Source: RGIG6291 sp964602275 (GTDB lineage Bacteria > Bacillota > Clostridia > TANB77 > UBA1234). Taken from it: DNA of 20,541 nt. Shown in pieces: positions 8,008-16,047 of the stretch. The notes below the pieces were generated by a model. That model ran no database searches, was not told where the DNA came from, and saw only the letters and a program-made list of their open reading frames with translations. Each line of letters opens with the position of its first letter. The first letter of the stretch is position 1. Where the stretch lies: positions 1 through 20,541 of the forward strand of contig CAZRQF010000018.1 of NCBI GenBank assembly GCA_964602275.1, in the 5' to 3' direction. The position numbers were made by a program, and so were the translations under genes.

Positions 8008-8433
8008 TTATCTTTTAAATATTTCTTTTACATATTTAAAAACTTTTTGATACCACTTTAAAGAATCCGCACTTAATGATGTTGAAACTTCATTTTTTTC
8101 AAAAGTTGTTATGTTGTTTTCAATTACTACACTTTCTTTTTTAATATGTGCTTTCGTTAGTTCTCTTTCATTTAGCTTATGAATTTCCTGCATTAAACAC
8201 CTTTGTTCTTCGTTTTGCATATATTCCATACACAAATATGAAAGCATTGCAATTGTTTTTCTATTTAATTTCTGCTCTTTTAAAGACTTCGAAGCATCAT
8301 ACTGCCATTTGTATTTTCTATCCTTACATTTAGATATTTTATTTCTTATTTCAAGTGGAATTTTATTCAAATCTTCTAAATTCAAATGATTTAGCACTTC
8401 ACTTAATTCAACTAGACATTTTTCATTAGTCAT
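8008..8433 (-). CDS. Small unknown protein with C-terminal WYQKVF motif (paralogue of 1909-2358)
   Basis: This is a 141-residue protein. Its pattern matches the product at 1909-2358: an EVLNHL segment, LNKIPLEIR, SLKEQKLNRKTIAMLSYL, MQNEEQ, then a Ser/Thr/Asn-rich linker and the C-terminal KWYQKVFKYVKEIFKR. The basic amphipathic end could touch a membrane or a partner protein (inference). In-frame earlier ATGs exist, but AGGAG lies seven bases before the ATG at 8433. That ATG overlaps the end of the LRR gene by eight bases, so translation of the two is likely coupled. The overlap ties this family to the LRR protein. Function is unknown. Confidence 0.8.
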   Translation of the reverse strand: MTNEKCLVELSEVLNHLNLEDLNKIPLEIRNKISKCKDRKYKWQYDASKSLKEQKLNRKTIAMLSYLCMEYMQNEEQRCLMQEIHKLNERELTKAHIKKESVVIENNITTFEKNEVSTSLSADSLKWYQKVFKYVKEIFKR

Positions 8434-9892
8434 TTTCATACTCCTTTTCAACTTTTTTTGTTGTTTCAAGAAATTTTCCAGCTAAAGTGGTCTCGCTCTT
8501 AGTCAGCTTCGTCTCCTTATCTAAATTAACGATTTCTTCTAAAGTAATTGCATGGCTTTGTAATTTTCTAGCCTCAACTTCATCTAATATTTTTCTCGCC
8601 AACTTATTATATGACATAAAAAAGTCTCCCACCTGCTCTAAGTTTGGTGCACTAAATTTGGTTAAACTGGTATTTACCCACAAAAAACAGTTTCCGACAA
8701 ATTGCAACTTTGGTGCACTAAATTCAGTTAAACTGTCATTGTCTCTCAAGAAATAGTTTCCAATCTGCTCCAAGTTTGATGCACTAAATTTTGTTAAAGT
8801 AGTGCCAAATGACATAAACCCATTTGAAATCGAATTAATATTTTCATTTTCATATCCTACTATCTGATTTGCTTTATCTATTGTTATTATTGCTGGTTTC
8901 TCATCTCCATGAGTATACACATATATTAGCCTTGTTTTGGCATTTTTATCTTTTATTATTTCAACTCGCTCTATATTTTCAAAAGCATCCAGAAAAGAGT
9001 CAGCACCCCAACTTTCAACGCCATCAAACTCTGAAATTTTTTTATTCTCTAAATCTAAAACAAATGAATCTATCAATATTTTCTTTTCTGGATTTTCTAT
9101 CGTTTCAACTCTTCCATCATATATCACTATATTCTTCGGGCAATAATATACACCATCTTTTTCAAGATTATATTTGTAATATTTACCATCAGGAGCTACA
9201 ACATAGCCTGGTATTTTAAGTTTTTCAACAACGCCGTTTAGCGCCAAACCTCTACTAAAAAGTAACTCCTCAAAAGCTTTTTCTAATCCAGGTGCAATTC
9301 TATTTAAATCATTGCCGTATGTCGCATCAGGATTGTTTACTGTATGATTATATCTATTCTTTATAGAAACTGTACATCTGCCTTGTTTATTAAATTGTAT
9401 ACCCATCACTGAAGTACCATATTCATCTTCTCTTTGTGGTGTTGAAAAATTCTCTCTTTCTATTTGTTCTACATCTTTTCTAACTGCAAAGAAAACTTCA
9501 CATCTATTTAATCTTCCACCATTAAATGTGCATAATTTTTCGCCTCTAGCATAATACTTTTTAAATCTCTGTATTTCTTCTTCTGTTTTACATTCAAAAA
9601 GTTCATAACCTGCCTCATCTAGAATTTCATATGGTGTCTTTTTTATCTCATCTTCTGAATTTAATTTTTCTACATCTATTTTGCTATAAATAAGATTTTT
9701 AAAATCTCCTATCAAATCATTCTTCTCAAGAGTTTCACATAAATCAATACAATTATCAGAAAAAGTAGATGTCAAAATTTCTAATAATTTTCCTTCATGC
9801 TCTAATAATGTTGGAAAAAGTTCACGACACAAATGCATAAAACTTTCACCATATATCTTTTTAATTTCTTTTAATTCAGATGAAATAGCCAT
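8426..9892 (-). CDS. Uncharacterised protein with leucine-rich-type 22-residue repeats
   Basis: This is a 488-residue protein with a helical N-terminus and no signal peptide. A conserved-looking middle contains EKLCTFNGGRLNRCEVFFAV, REDEYGTSVMGIQF and IKNRYNHTVNNPDATYGNDL (about residues 115-195). I recall this combination in proteins of uncultured gut Clostridia and Bacilli, without a known function. From residue 357 to 422 there are three tandem 22-residue repeats of the type NxFLxxNxSLTxFSAPxLExVG plus a partial fourth (DFFMSYN). This resembles BspA-type leucine-rich repeats and is likely a protein-binding surface. A TTG at 9907 is in frame, but GAGGGG before the ATG at 9892 supports that start. 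It leads a three-gene operon and is translationally coupled to the WYQKVF protein. Confidence 0.85.
   Translation of the reverse strand: MAISSELKEIKKIYGESFMHLCRELFPTLLEHEGKLLEILTSTFSDNCIDLCETLEKNDLIGDFKNLIYSKIDVEKLNSEDEIKKTPYEILDEAGYELFECKTEEEIQRFKKYYARGEKLCTFNGGRLNRCEVFFAVRKDVEQIERENFSTPQREDEYGTSVMGIQFNKQGRCTVSIKNRYNHTVNNPDATYGNDLNRIAPGLEKAFEELLFSRGLALNGVVEKLKIPGYVVAPDGKYYKYNLEKDGVYYCPKNIVIYDGRVETIENPEKKILIDSFVLDLENKKISEFDGVESWGADSFLDAFENIERVEIIKDKNAKTRLIYVYTHGDEKPAIITIDKANQIVGYENENINSISNGFMSFGTTLTKFSASNLEQIGNYFLRDNDSLTEFSAPKLQFVGNCFLWVNTSLTKFSAPNLEQVGDFFMSYNKLARKILDEVEARKLQSHAITLEEIVNLDKETKLTKSETTLAGKFLETTKKVEKEYEND
8627..8824 (-). repeat. Three tandem 66-bp repeats encoding the LRR units
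   Basis: The units are 8759-8824, 8693-8758 and 8627-8692, each encoding 22 residues, with a degenerate fourth beginning at 8626. The core encoding TxFSAPxLExVG is the best conserved at DNA level, consistent with recent expansion by duplication. Confidence 0.85.
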
Positions 9893-9927
9893 AAAAAGCC
9901 CCCTCAAGTCTTCTTTGTATAATATAT

Positions 9928-9957
9928 ATTATCGCATATATCTTTAATTAAAGTCAA
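9928..9957 (-). promoter_or_regulatory. Promoter of the LRR operon
   Basis: On the minus strand, TTGACT (9952-9957), an 18-base spacer, and GATAAT (9928-9933) preceded by TGC as an extended -10. Confidence 0.6.
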
Positions 9958-9972
9958 CATCAGAAAGATAGC

Positions 9973-10007
9973 AAAACAAGCGGAAGTAAAATTCTTCCGC
10001 TTGTTTT
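9973..10007 (-). terminator. Terminator of the radical SAM-mfd-methyltransferase operon
   Basis: A perfect 14-bp stem (9973-9986 with 9994-10007) around a 7-base loop lies directly behind the methyltransferase stop codon. The T run on the minus strand is short (TTTT). Confidence 0.8.
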
Positions 10008-10761
10008 TTATTTCATTTCACTTCTTACATATTCATAAGCAAGTATTCCAGTTGCTACCGATGCATTTAAACTTTCTGCTTTTCCTAGCATTGGTATTTT
10101 TATTTTTATATCTGCAATTTCGTTTATTTCTTGTGATACGCCTTTTCCTTCATTTCCTATAACTATTACCATTTTTTCGTTATAATTTATATCATAATAA
10201 TATTTATCGGTTGCAAGTGAAGTTACCACTATTTTATATCCTTTTTCTTTTAAATCTAACAATTTTGATTTTAAGTTTTCTCTAATAACATTTACTCTAT
10301 ATATTGCTCCCATAGTACTTCTTGTAACTTTAGGATTATATATATCTGCAGATTCTTTTGATATAATTAAGTCTTTTATGCCAGCTGCATCCAATGTTCT
10401 AATTATTGTGCCCATATTTCCGTGGGTCTTGAATATCGTCAAGTGCAAATAAAACTCTTGAAGTAATTTCTTTTTGTTCTTTTTCTTTTATAATAGCTAG
10501 TATACCTTGTGGCGTTACCGTATCAGAAATAACTTCAAAAATACTTTTATTTACATATTCCACTTTAAAGTTCTTAGTATCAATTGCTTTTTTTAGTAGT
10601 TCTTCACATATAACTATTAGCTCTATATTTTCATTTTCGCAAATAGCTTCTTCAACTATTTTTATTCCTTCGACTACAAATTCTTTATATTCATCCCTAT
10701 ATTTTTTTTGCTTTAATTGTCGTATATGCTTTATCTGAGAATTGTCTTTACTAACTATCAT
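10008..10761 (-). CDS. SpoU/TrmH-family RNA 2'-O-methyltransferase, interrupted by a +1 frameshift
   Basis: The frame-corrected protein has 250 residues. The N-terminal substrate-binding domain (about 1-100) runs from IVSKDNSQIKHIRQL to FEVISDTVTPQGILAI. The SPOUT methyltransferase domain has motif 1 DDIQDPGNMGTIIRT, motif 2 VIVIGNEGKGVSQEI and motif 3 IPMLGKAESLNASVATGIL, which form the knotted SAM-binding site. The zero frame stops at a TAG at 10399-10401. At codon 114 (10420-10422) it reads CGG after CCA, and omission of one C gives CCA GGA AAT ATG, restoring DPGNMG. The C-terminal part continues to 10008. AGGAG supports the ATG at 10761, ten bases behind the isomerase gene. It acts on rRNA or tRNA; the target is not predictable from sequence alone. 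Confidence 0.88.
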
Positions 10762-10771
10762 ATTAGTTCTC

Positions 10772-11881
10772 CTATTCTGTAACTAAGTTCTCATTTATAT
10801 TTTCTTCGTTTTCTGTATTGTTATCGCTTTCTAAATTATTGTCGTCTGCAACATTGTTTTCATTTTCTTGATTATTTAAATTAATTGATGTATTGCTTTC
10901 TGCTTTTACAGCTTTTTTTGCTCTTGATAGATATCTAATTATTTGTGTGTTATTTGCGATATAGCTTTGAGCATACATGGTATTAAGGTCGCTTTTAAAT
11001 CTTGTTTCTGAAGCTTCGTCTAATCCATCTTCCAAACTTTCTAATTTTGCAAACATATAATCGTCACCATCTTGTATTATGTTTGTACATTCGCCAGCTG
11101 ATAAATTAATTAATTCTGAATATAGGTCTGCATTTGTAACTGATTCGCTTAAATAAAGTAATGGCATTGTTTCTAATTGACCATTTGATAAAGCGTATCC
11201 TTCCATAGTTGAGATTAATCTATAACTACCATATTCTTGTGCTACTTCTTCAAAATCTTCGCCATTTTTAACTTTTTCTAAAGCTGCTTCTGCATTTGTT
11301 TTTGCAAGTTCTTTATCTGCTTCTGAAAGTGTCTTTTCTTCGCCCTCGCCTTCTGTTGCAGTTGGAGTTACTTGTAATACTCTATAGCTATACATTTTGA
11401 AACCGTCTGAATATTGAGCTTTATATAATTCATAATCAGTTTCTGGCATTGAGTAATAAGTACCTGCATTTTGCATAAACTTAGATGCTAACATTACTTC
11501 GCTATAATATCTTATATATTCTTCTTTTGTTATACCAATTGCAGTTAATTTTTCTTTATCAACATTTTCTGATTCATAGTTTTCTTCAATTGATTTTGTT
11601 TCTTCTTCTGTTAATGTAAGTTTATATTGATTTGCTTTTTGAAGATAAGCTTTAATTGTAATATATTGTTCATATACATCACTTACATCTAATTCTTCTT
11701 CGCTTGCTTCTTCAAATTCAACTAATTTGTAATACTTTACAAAATCATCTTTTTCGTACTCTTCTGCACCTATTTTCAAAATGCAGTCATCAACAGCTCT
11801 ATCATATACAGCTGCAAACATAATTATTCCTATTATTAATACTGTCATTACTCCTACAATTACTTTTTTCAACTTAATCAT
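10772..11881 (-). CDS. Membrane-anchored parvulin-type peptidyl-prolyl isomerase (SurA/PrsA-like)
   Basis: This is a 369-residue protein. An N-terminal membrane segment (about residues 7-25) lacks a lipobox cysteine, so it is an anchored protein and not a PrsA lipoprotein. A SurA-N-like helical region covers about 40-150. A divergent parvulin domain covers about 160-280, including AALEKVKNGEDFEEVAQEYG, GYALSNGQLETMPLLY and a conserved-like AGECTNIIQDGDDYMFAKLE. An Asn/Glu-rich low-complexity tail fills the last 40 residues. It probably assists folding of exported proteins on the outer face of the membrane. Its ATG overlaps the mfd stop by four bases (ATGA), so it is translationally coupled to mfd, as often seen in Clostridia. 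Confidence 0.8.
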   Translation of the reverse strand: MIKLKKVIVGVMTVLIIGIIMFAAVYDRAVDDCILKIGAEEYEKDDFVKYYKLVEFEEASEEELDVSDVYEQYITIKAYLQKANQYKLTLTEEETKSIEENYESENVDKEKLTAIGITKEEYIRYYSEVMLASKFMQNAGTYYSMPETDYELYKAQYSDGFKMYSYRVLQVTPTATEGEGEEKTLSEADKELAKTNAEAALEKVKNGEDFEEVAQEYGSYRLISTMEGYALSNGQLETMPLLYLSESVTNADLYSELINLSAGECTNIIQDGDDYMFAKLESLEDGLDEASETRFKSDLNTMYAQSYIANNTQIIRYLSRAKKAVKAESNTSINLNNQENENNVADDNNLESDNNTENEENINENLVTE

Positions 11882-14800
11882 CCTTTCAATATTTTTAATA
11901 CTTTCAAAATTTCTTTTAATATATCATTTTGTATTAACGATTTTAATTTTAAAGTTATATACGGTGCTCCAGTTGACGAGAAAAAGATATATCCCTTAAA
12001 ATTATCAATCAACAATTGAACAGCATCTGAAGACAAAGATATATTCTCGTTAAATTTGAAAACAATATTTTTATCTTTTTGCTGAATTGCAGAAATCCCG
12101 ATATTTTTAGAATAACATTTTATTCTTGCAACTTCAAGTAAATTATATATTTCATTTGGCATTTCTCCAAAGCGATCTATTAATTCGTCTACCATTTCCG
12201 AAATTTGCTCTTCATTATCTATATTCGCAATGTCTTGATATACTTCAATTTTTTGACTTTGATTTGAAATATATGTGTCTGGAATATACGCACTTACCTT
12301 TATATCAATTTTGATTGGTTCTGCTTCTTTTTCTACCGTTTCTCCTTGCATCTCTTTTACCGCTTCTTCTAATAGCTTGCAATACATCTCATAGCCCACA
12401 GCTTCCATATGTCCGTGTTGTTCTGGTCCTAATATATTTCCTGCCCCTCTTATCTCCAAATCTCTAAGTGCAATCTTAAACCCAGAGCCAAACTCTGTAA
12501 ATTCTTTTATTGCTTTTAAGCGTTTTTCCGATGTTTCTGACAAAATCTTATTTCTTCTATAAGTTATATATGCATATGCTGCTCTATCACTTCTTCCAAC
12601 TCGTCCTCTAATTTGATAAAGCTGTGCAAGTCCAAGCCTATCTGCATCTTCTATTATCATAGTATTTGCATTTGGAATGTCTATTCCCGATTCCAATATT
12701 GTTGTACATATTAAAACATCAATTTTCTTTTCTTCAAAGTCGTTCATGATGTTTTCTATCTCTTTACCTGTCATTTTACCATGTGCAAAAGCAACTCTAG
12801 CTTCTGGAAGCATTCTTGAAAGCTCACTCGCTCTTTTTTCTATCCCTTCAACTTTATTGTAAAGATAAAATACTTGCCCTTCTCTTTCCATTTCTTTTAT
12901 TATAGCTTCTTTTATTACTTCTTCATCATATTCCAAAACATAAGTTTGAACAGGTCGCCTATTTTGCGGTGGCTCATAAATTACACTCATATCTCTAATG
13001 CCTACAATTGACATATGAAGCGTCCTTGGAATTGGTGTTGCAGTCATAGTTAATACATCTACATTGTTTTTCATTTGCTTTATAAGTTCTTTATGTTCAA
13101 CTCCAAATCTATGTTCCTCGTCAATTATTAATAGTCCCAAATCTTTAAATTTCATATCTTTTTGAACAATTCGATGTGTGCCAACTACTATATCAATTTC
13201 TCCATTTTTTAATTTTTCAAGAATTTCATTTTGCTCTTTTTTAGTTTTAAATCGATTTAATACTGCAAGTCTTATTGGATAGCCTTCCATTCGGTCTTTA
13301 AAATTTTTATATTGTTGTTGTGCAAGCACCGTTGTAGGTACTAAATATGCAACTTGCTTTCCGTCCATTACAGCTTTAAAAGCAGCACGAATGGCAACTT
13401 CTGTTTTTCCGTAGCCTACATCACCACAAAGAAGCCTATCCATCGGCAAAGGTGATTCCATGTCTTTTTTTACTTCTTCTATACATCTTAATTGATCGTC
13501 TGTTTCTTGATATGGAAACTGTTCTTCAAATTGAGTTTGCCATACTGTATCTTTTGAAAACTGATAACCTACTTGTTGCTTTCTTTTTGCATATAATTCA
13601 ATCAAACCTTTGGCTATATCTCTAAGTGAAGCTCTAACTTTAGCTTTAGTTTTTTCAAAATCTTTACTTCCAAGTTTATTTAGCTTTGGAGCAGCCTCGC
13701 CTGCTCCGATGAATTTTCTAATGTTTTCTAACTGATTTGTTGGTATATATAAAACATCATCATTTTTATATTTAATTTTCAAATAATCTTTTTTAACATT
13801 ATCAACAACTAATGTATGCATGCCAATATATTGACCAATTCCATGCACTGAATGAACAATGTAATCGCCCTCTTTTAAATCAGCAAAAACAACTTTTTTT
13901 CCTTCATTAAAAGCTTTTGGTTTATACGATCTTTTAGTTTCTTTTATCGGTGAACTTTCGCCAGCAACTACCACTAAGTTCAAATCTAAATATTCAAAAC
14001 CTTCTGATAACCCGCCAGTAGTTACATATACTATTGGCTTATATTCTTTTATTTCAAAATCAATTTCTAAATTCTCTTTTTCAACACATTCTGCATTAAT
14101 CCCATGATCTAAAAGCATTGAAGCAATACTTTTCATTTTTGAATTAACGCCCGCAAGTATTACTACTATTTTTCGTTCTTCAACTGCTCTTTGTACTTCC
14201 TGTACAAATATATCCACTGAATCACGAAAAAAGTTCACCTCCCTACAACTAAAGCTGTATCCGTTTCTTTTTGCATGCGTATTTGTATCTATTCTTTCAA
14301 GATTTATAATGTTTTTGTCTTCAAGTAGTAAAGTAATCTCAGTAAATGTTGCCATACTTTCCGTATAGCTAGGAATTATTTGATTTTTTTCTAAAAACTG
14401 CTCTATGATTTCTTTATTTTCAAATTCCACAGCCTGACATTTTGATTTAATTCTACCTGGCTCATCTACAAAAACTATTGTATCTTTTGTTATATAATCA
14501 AAAAGGGTTGAAGTCTTTTGATAGAAAAACTTAAAATATTTATCTACTTTATTAATGTAATTTCCATTCGCAATAGCTTCTGCATCTTGGGTAGCATTAG
14601 AATATTCTTTTAGTATTGCTTCGCTAATATTTTTTAATTCTTCTTGATTTACCAAAAATTCTTCAACTGGAAATATTGTAATTTGTTTTATTGTATCTAT
14701 ACTTCTTTGAGTTATCAAATCAAAATATCTAATCGAATCTATTTCATCGCCCCAAAATTCTATTCTTATTGGGTCTTTAGTAGTTAAAGGAAATACATCT

Positions 14801-15339
14801 ATTATTCCTCCACGAATAGAGAACTGACCTCTTCCTTCTACCATGTCTGTGCGTTCGTACCCTAACTGTACAAATTTGTTTTTTATTTCATCTAGTGATA
14901 TTGTCTTTCCAACTTCTATATACACAACTCTCGAAAAAAAGTCATTTTTCTGTATCGTTTTTTGCATAAGAGCTTCTACCGTTGTAAGTATTACTTTATT
15001 CTCAGAATTGTACAAATCCGTATACACTTTAAGCCTATCCATAGTTGTGTCTTTATTCATAGTATCAATGTCATAATATATGACATCTTTTTTAGGGAAA
15101 ACTGAAATTTCTTCTTCGCCAAAAAACAAAATATTTTGTTTCATTTTTTTTAGTTCTATTTCGTTATATGTCACAACCAAAACTGGCTTTTGAGCATAAA
15201 ACTTAGTAGCATAAATAAAGTGAGCTTTTTGACTTTCTGATAATCCAGAAAGAGTTATTGGAAAGTTTGCTTTATTAACATCATTAATATATTCTTCAAA
15301 CTTTTTCATTTTTGGCAATACTTTTATCAATGAATTCAT
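11878..15339 (-). CDS. mfd: Transcription-repair coupling factor Mfd
   Basis: This is a 1,153-residue SF2 DNA translocase that removes stalled RNA polymerase and recruits UvrA; the family is usually 1,150-1,180 long. The UvrB-like N-terminal part includes RGQFSIRGGIIDVFPLT (about 170-190). The RNA polymerase interaction domain starts with LKEGDYIVHSVHGIGQYIGM (about 490). The translocase motifs are LLCGDVGYGKTEVAIRAAF (Walker A, about 640), LLIIDEEHRFGV (DEEH box, about 740), TMTATPIPRTLHM, and QIRGRVGRSDRAAYAYITY (motif VI). The C-terminal TRCF domain follows. AAAGGAG before the ATG at 15339 fixes the start. All key motifs are intact. It is third in the operon, 24 bases behind the TIGR03936 gene. 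Confidence 0.97.
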   Translation of the reverse strand: MNSLIKVLPKMKKFEEYINDVNKANFPITLSGLSESQKAHFIYATKFYAQKPVLVVTYNEIELKKMKQNILFFGEEEISVFPKKDVIYYDIDTMNKDTTMDRLKVYTDLYNSENKVILTTVEALMQKTIQKNDFFSRVVYIEVGKTISLDEIKNKFVQLGYERTDMVEGRGQFSIRGGIIDVFPLTTKDPIRIEFWGDEIDSIRYFDLITQRSIDTIKQITIFPVEEFLVNQEELKNISEAILKEYSNATQDAEAIANGNYINKVDKYFKFFYQKTSTLFDYITKDTIVFVDEPGRIKSKCQAVEFENKEIIEQFLEKNQIIPSYTESMATFTEITLLLEDKNIINLERIDTNTHAKRNGYSFSCREVNFFRDSVDIFVQEVQRAVEERKIVVILAGVNSKMKSIASMLLDHGINAECVEKENLEIDFEIKEYKPIVYVTTGGLSEGFEYLDLNLVVVAGESSPIKETKRSYKPKAFNEGKKVVFADLKEGDYIVHSVHGIGQYIGMHTLVVDNVKKDYLKIKYKNDDVLYIPTNQLENIRKFIGAGEAAPKLNKLGSKDFEKTKAKVRASLRDIAKGLIELYAKRKQQVGYQFSKDTVWQTQFEEQFPYQETDDQLRCIEEVKKDMESPLPMDRLLCGDVGYGKTEVAIRAAFKAVMDGKQVAYLVPTTVLAQQQYKNFKDRMEGYPIRLAVLNRFKTKKEQNEILEKLKNGEIDIVVGTHRIVQKDMKFKDLGLLIIDEEHRFGVEHKELIKQMKNNVDVLTMTATPIPRTLHMSIVGIRDMSVIYEPPQNRRPVQTYVLEYDEEVIKEAIIKEMEREGQVFYLYNKVEGIEKRASELSRMLPEARVAFAHGKMTGKEIENIMNDFEEKKIDVLICTTILESGIDIPNANTMIIEDADRLGLAQLYQIRGRVGRSDRAAYAYITYRRNKILSETSEKRLKAIKEFTEFGSGFKIALRDLEIRGAGNILGPEQHGHMEAVGYEMYCKLLEEAVKEMQGETVEKEAEPIKIDIKVSAYIPDTYISNQSQKIEVYQDIANIDNEEQISEMVDELIDRFGEMPNEIYNLLEVARIKCYSKNIGISAIQQKDKNIVFKFNENISLSSDAVQLLIDNFKGYIFFSSTGAPYITLKLKSLIQNDILKEILKVLKILKG

Positions 15340-15363
15340 TTTCTTTCTCCTTTGTCAAATACG

Positions 15364-16029
15364 CTATTTTGTCATCAATATTAAAGACTTTCTATGAATG
15401 TTAAAATCTTCTACTTCACATGGCAAAAGCTCCGTTTTTATTTTTTCTACAAGCAAATTAGGATTTAAGTTATTTTCACTTCCAGCCATACAATGAAGCG
15501 TCATTTTAACAGTTGAAAATCCTATTACTTGAACATTTACATCTAATATATATTTTTTAATATCTACAATTTCCGTTTTTTTATTTTTAGTTTGCTTTTC
15601 AATTTCAATCTTTTCTTTGTTTAATATCTTTTTAATATTTTCATTTACTTTTTCTATATCTTCTTCATCATTAAAATCAAAAGTTATTTCATATATTGCC
15701 TCTTTTACTAAAGACATTAAACTTTTAGAATTTTCAATTTTTTGTACACTTACAATTTTAAAACCATCAGGTAATGTAGTGTTTAACTCTTTTTTCAAGT
15801 CAATTTCATCTACTTCGCCTTCTAATTCTAAATCTACATATTCAGAATCGCTAGTTATTCCAACTCCTAGTGGCAAAGCAAAAGAAAGTTGTACTCTCGG
15901 ATTAAAACCTTTTGAAAATTTAATTGGCAAAGTGGTTCTCTTTATACATCTTGTAAAAGTTCTCATCGTATCAAGATGTCCTATATATTTTACCTCATCA
16001 TGTTTTTCAAATTTCATTCGATATATCAT
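15364..16029 (-). CDS. TIGR03936 / DUF2344 radical SAM-linked protein
   Basis: This is a 221-residue protein of the family always found with, or fused to, the TIGR03960-type radical SAM protein. The typical start is IYRMKFEKHDEVKYIGHLDT, followed by RTTLPIKFSKGFNPRVQLSF and ALPLGVGITSDSEYVDLEL. It is presumably a partner or substrate-binding subunit of the radical SAM enzyme just upstream. The exact modification is unknown to me. A TTG at 16047 and an ATG at 16044 are in frame, but GGGAG eight bases before the ATG at 16029 and the family's usual N-terminus favour that start. The ribosome site lies just beyond the preceding stop codon, so the two genes are tightly coupled. Confidence 0.9.
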   Translation of the reverse strand: MIYRMKFEKHDEVKYIGHLDTMRTFTRCIKRTTLPIKFSKGFNPRVQLSFALPLGVGITSDSEYVDLELEGEVDEIDLKKELNTTLPDGFKIVSVQKIENSKSLMSLVKEAIYEITFDFNDEEDIEKVNENIKKILNKEKIEIEKQTKNKKTEIVDIKKYILDVNVQVIGFSTVKMTLHCMAGSENNLNPNLLVEKIKTELLPCEVEDFNIHRKSLILMTK

Positions 16030-16047
16030 ATAATTATCTCCCATCAA

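Noticed and set aside
8487..8756. Plus-strand open frame opposite the LRR repeats
   Set aside because: It has no ribosome binding site or promoter, and its repeats are just the mirror of the well-supported minus-strand gene. The same holds for the other plus-strand open frames opposite recN, mfd and the radical SAM gene.
10399..10761. Two separate overlapping genes for the methyltransferase halves
   Set aside because: Motif 1 of the SPOUT fold is split between them and there is no ribosome binding site for the second half. A single frameshifted gene explains both.
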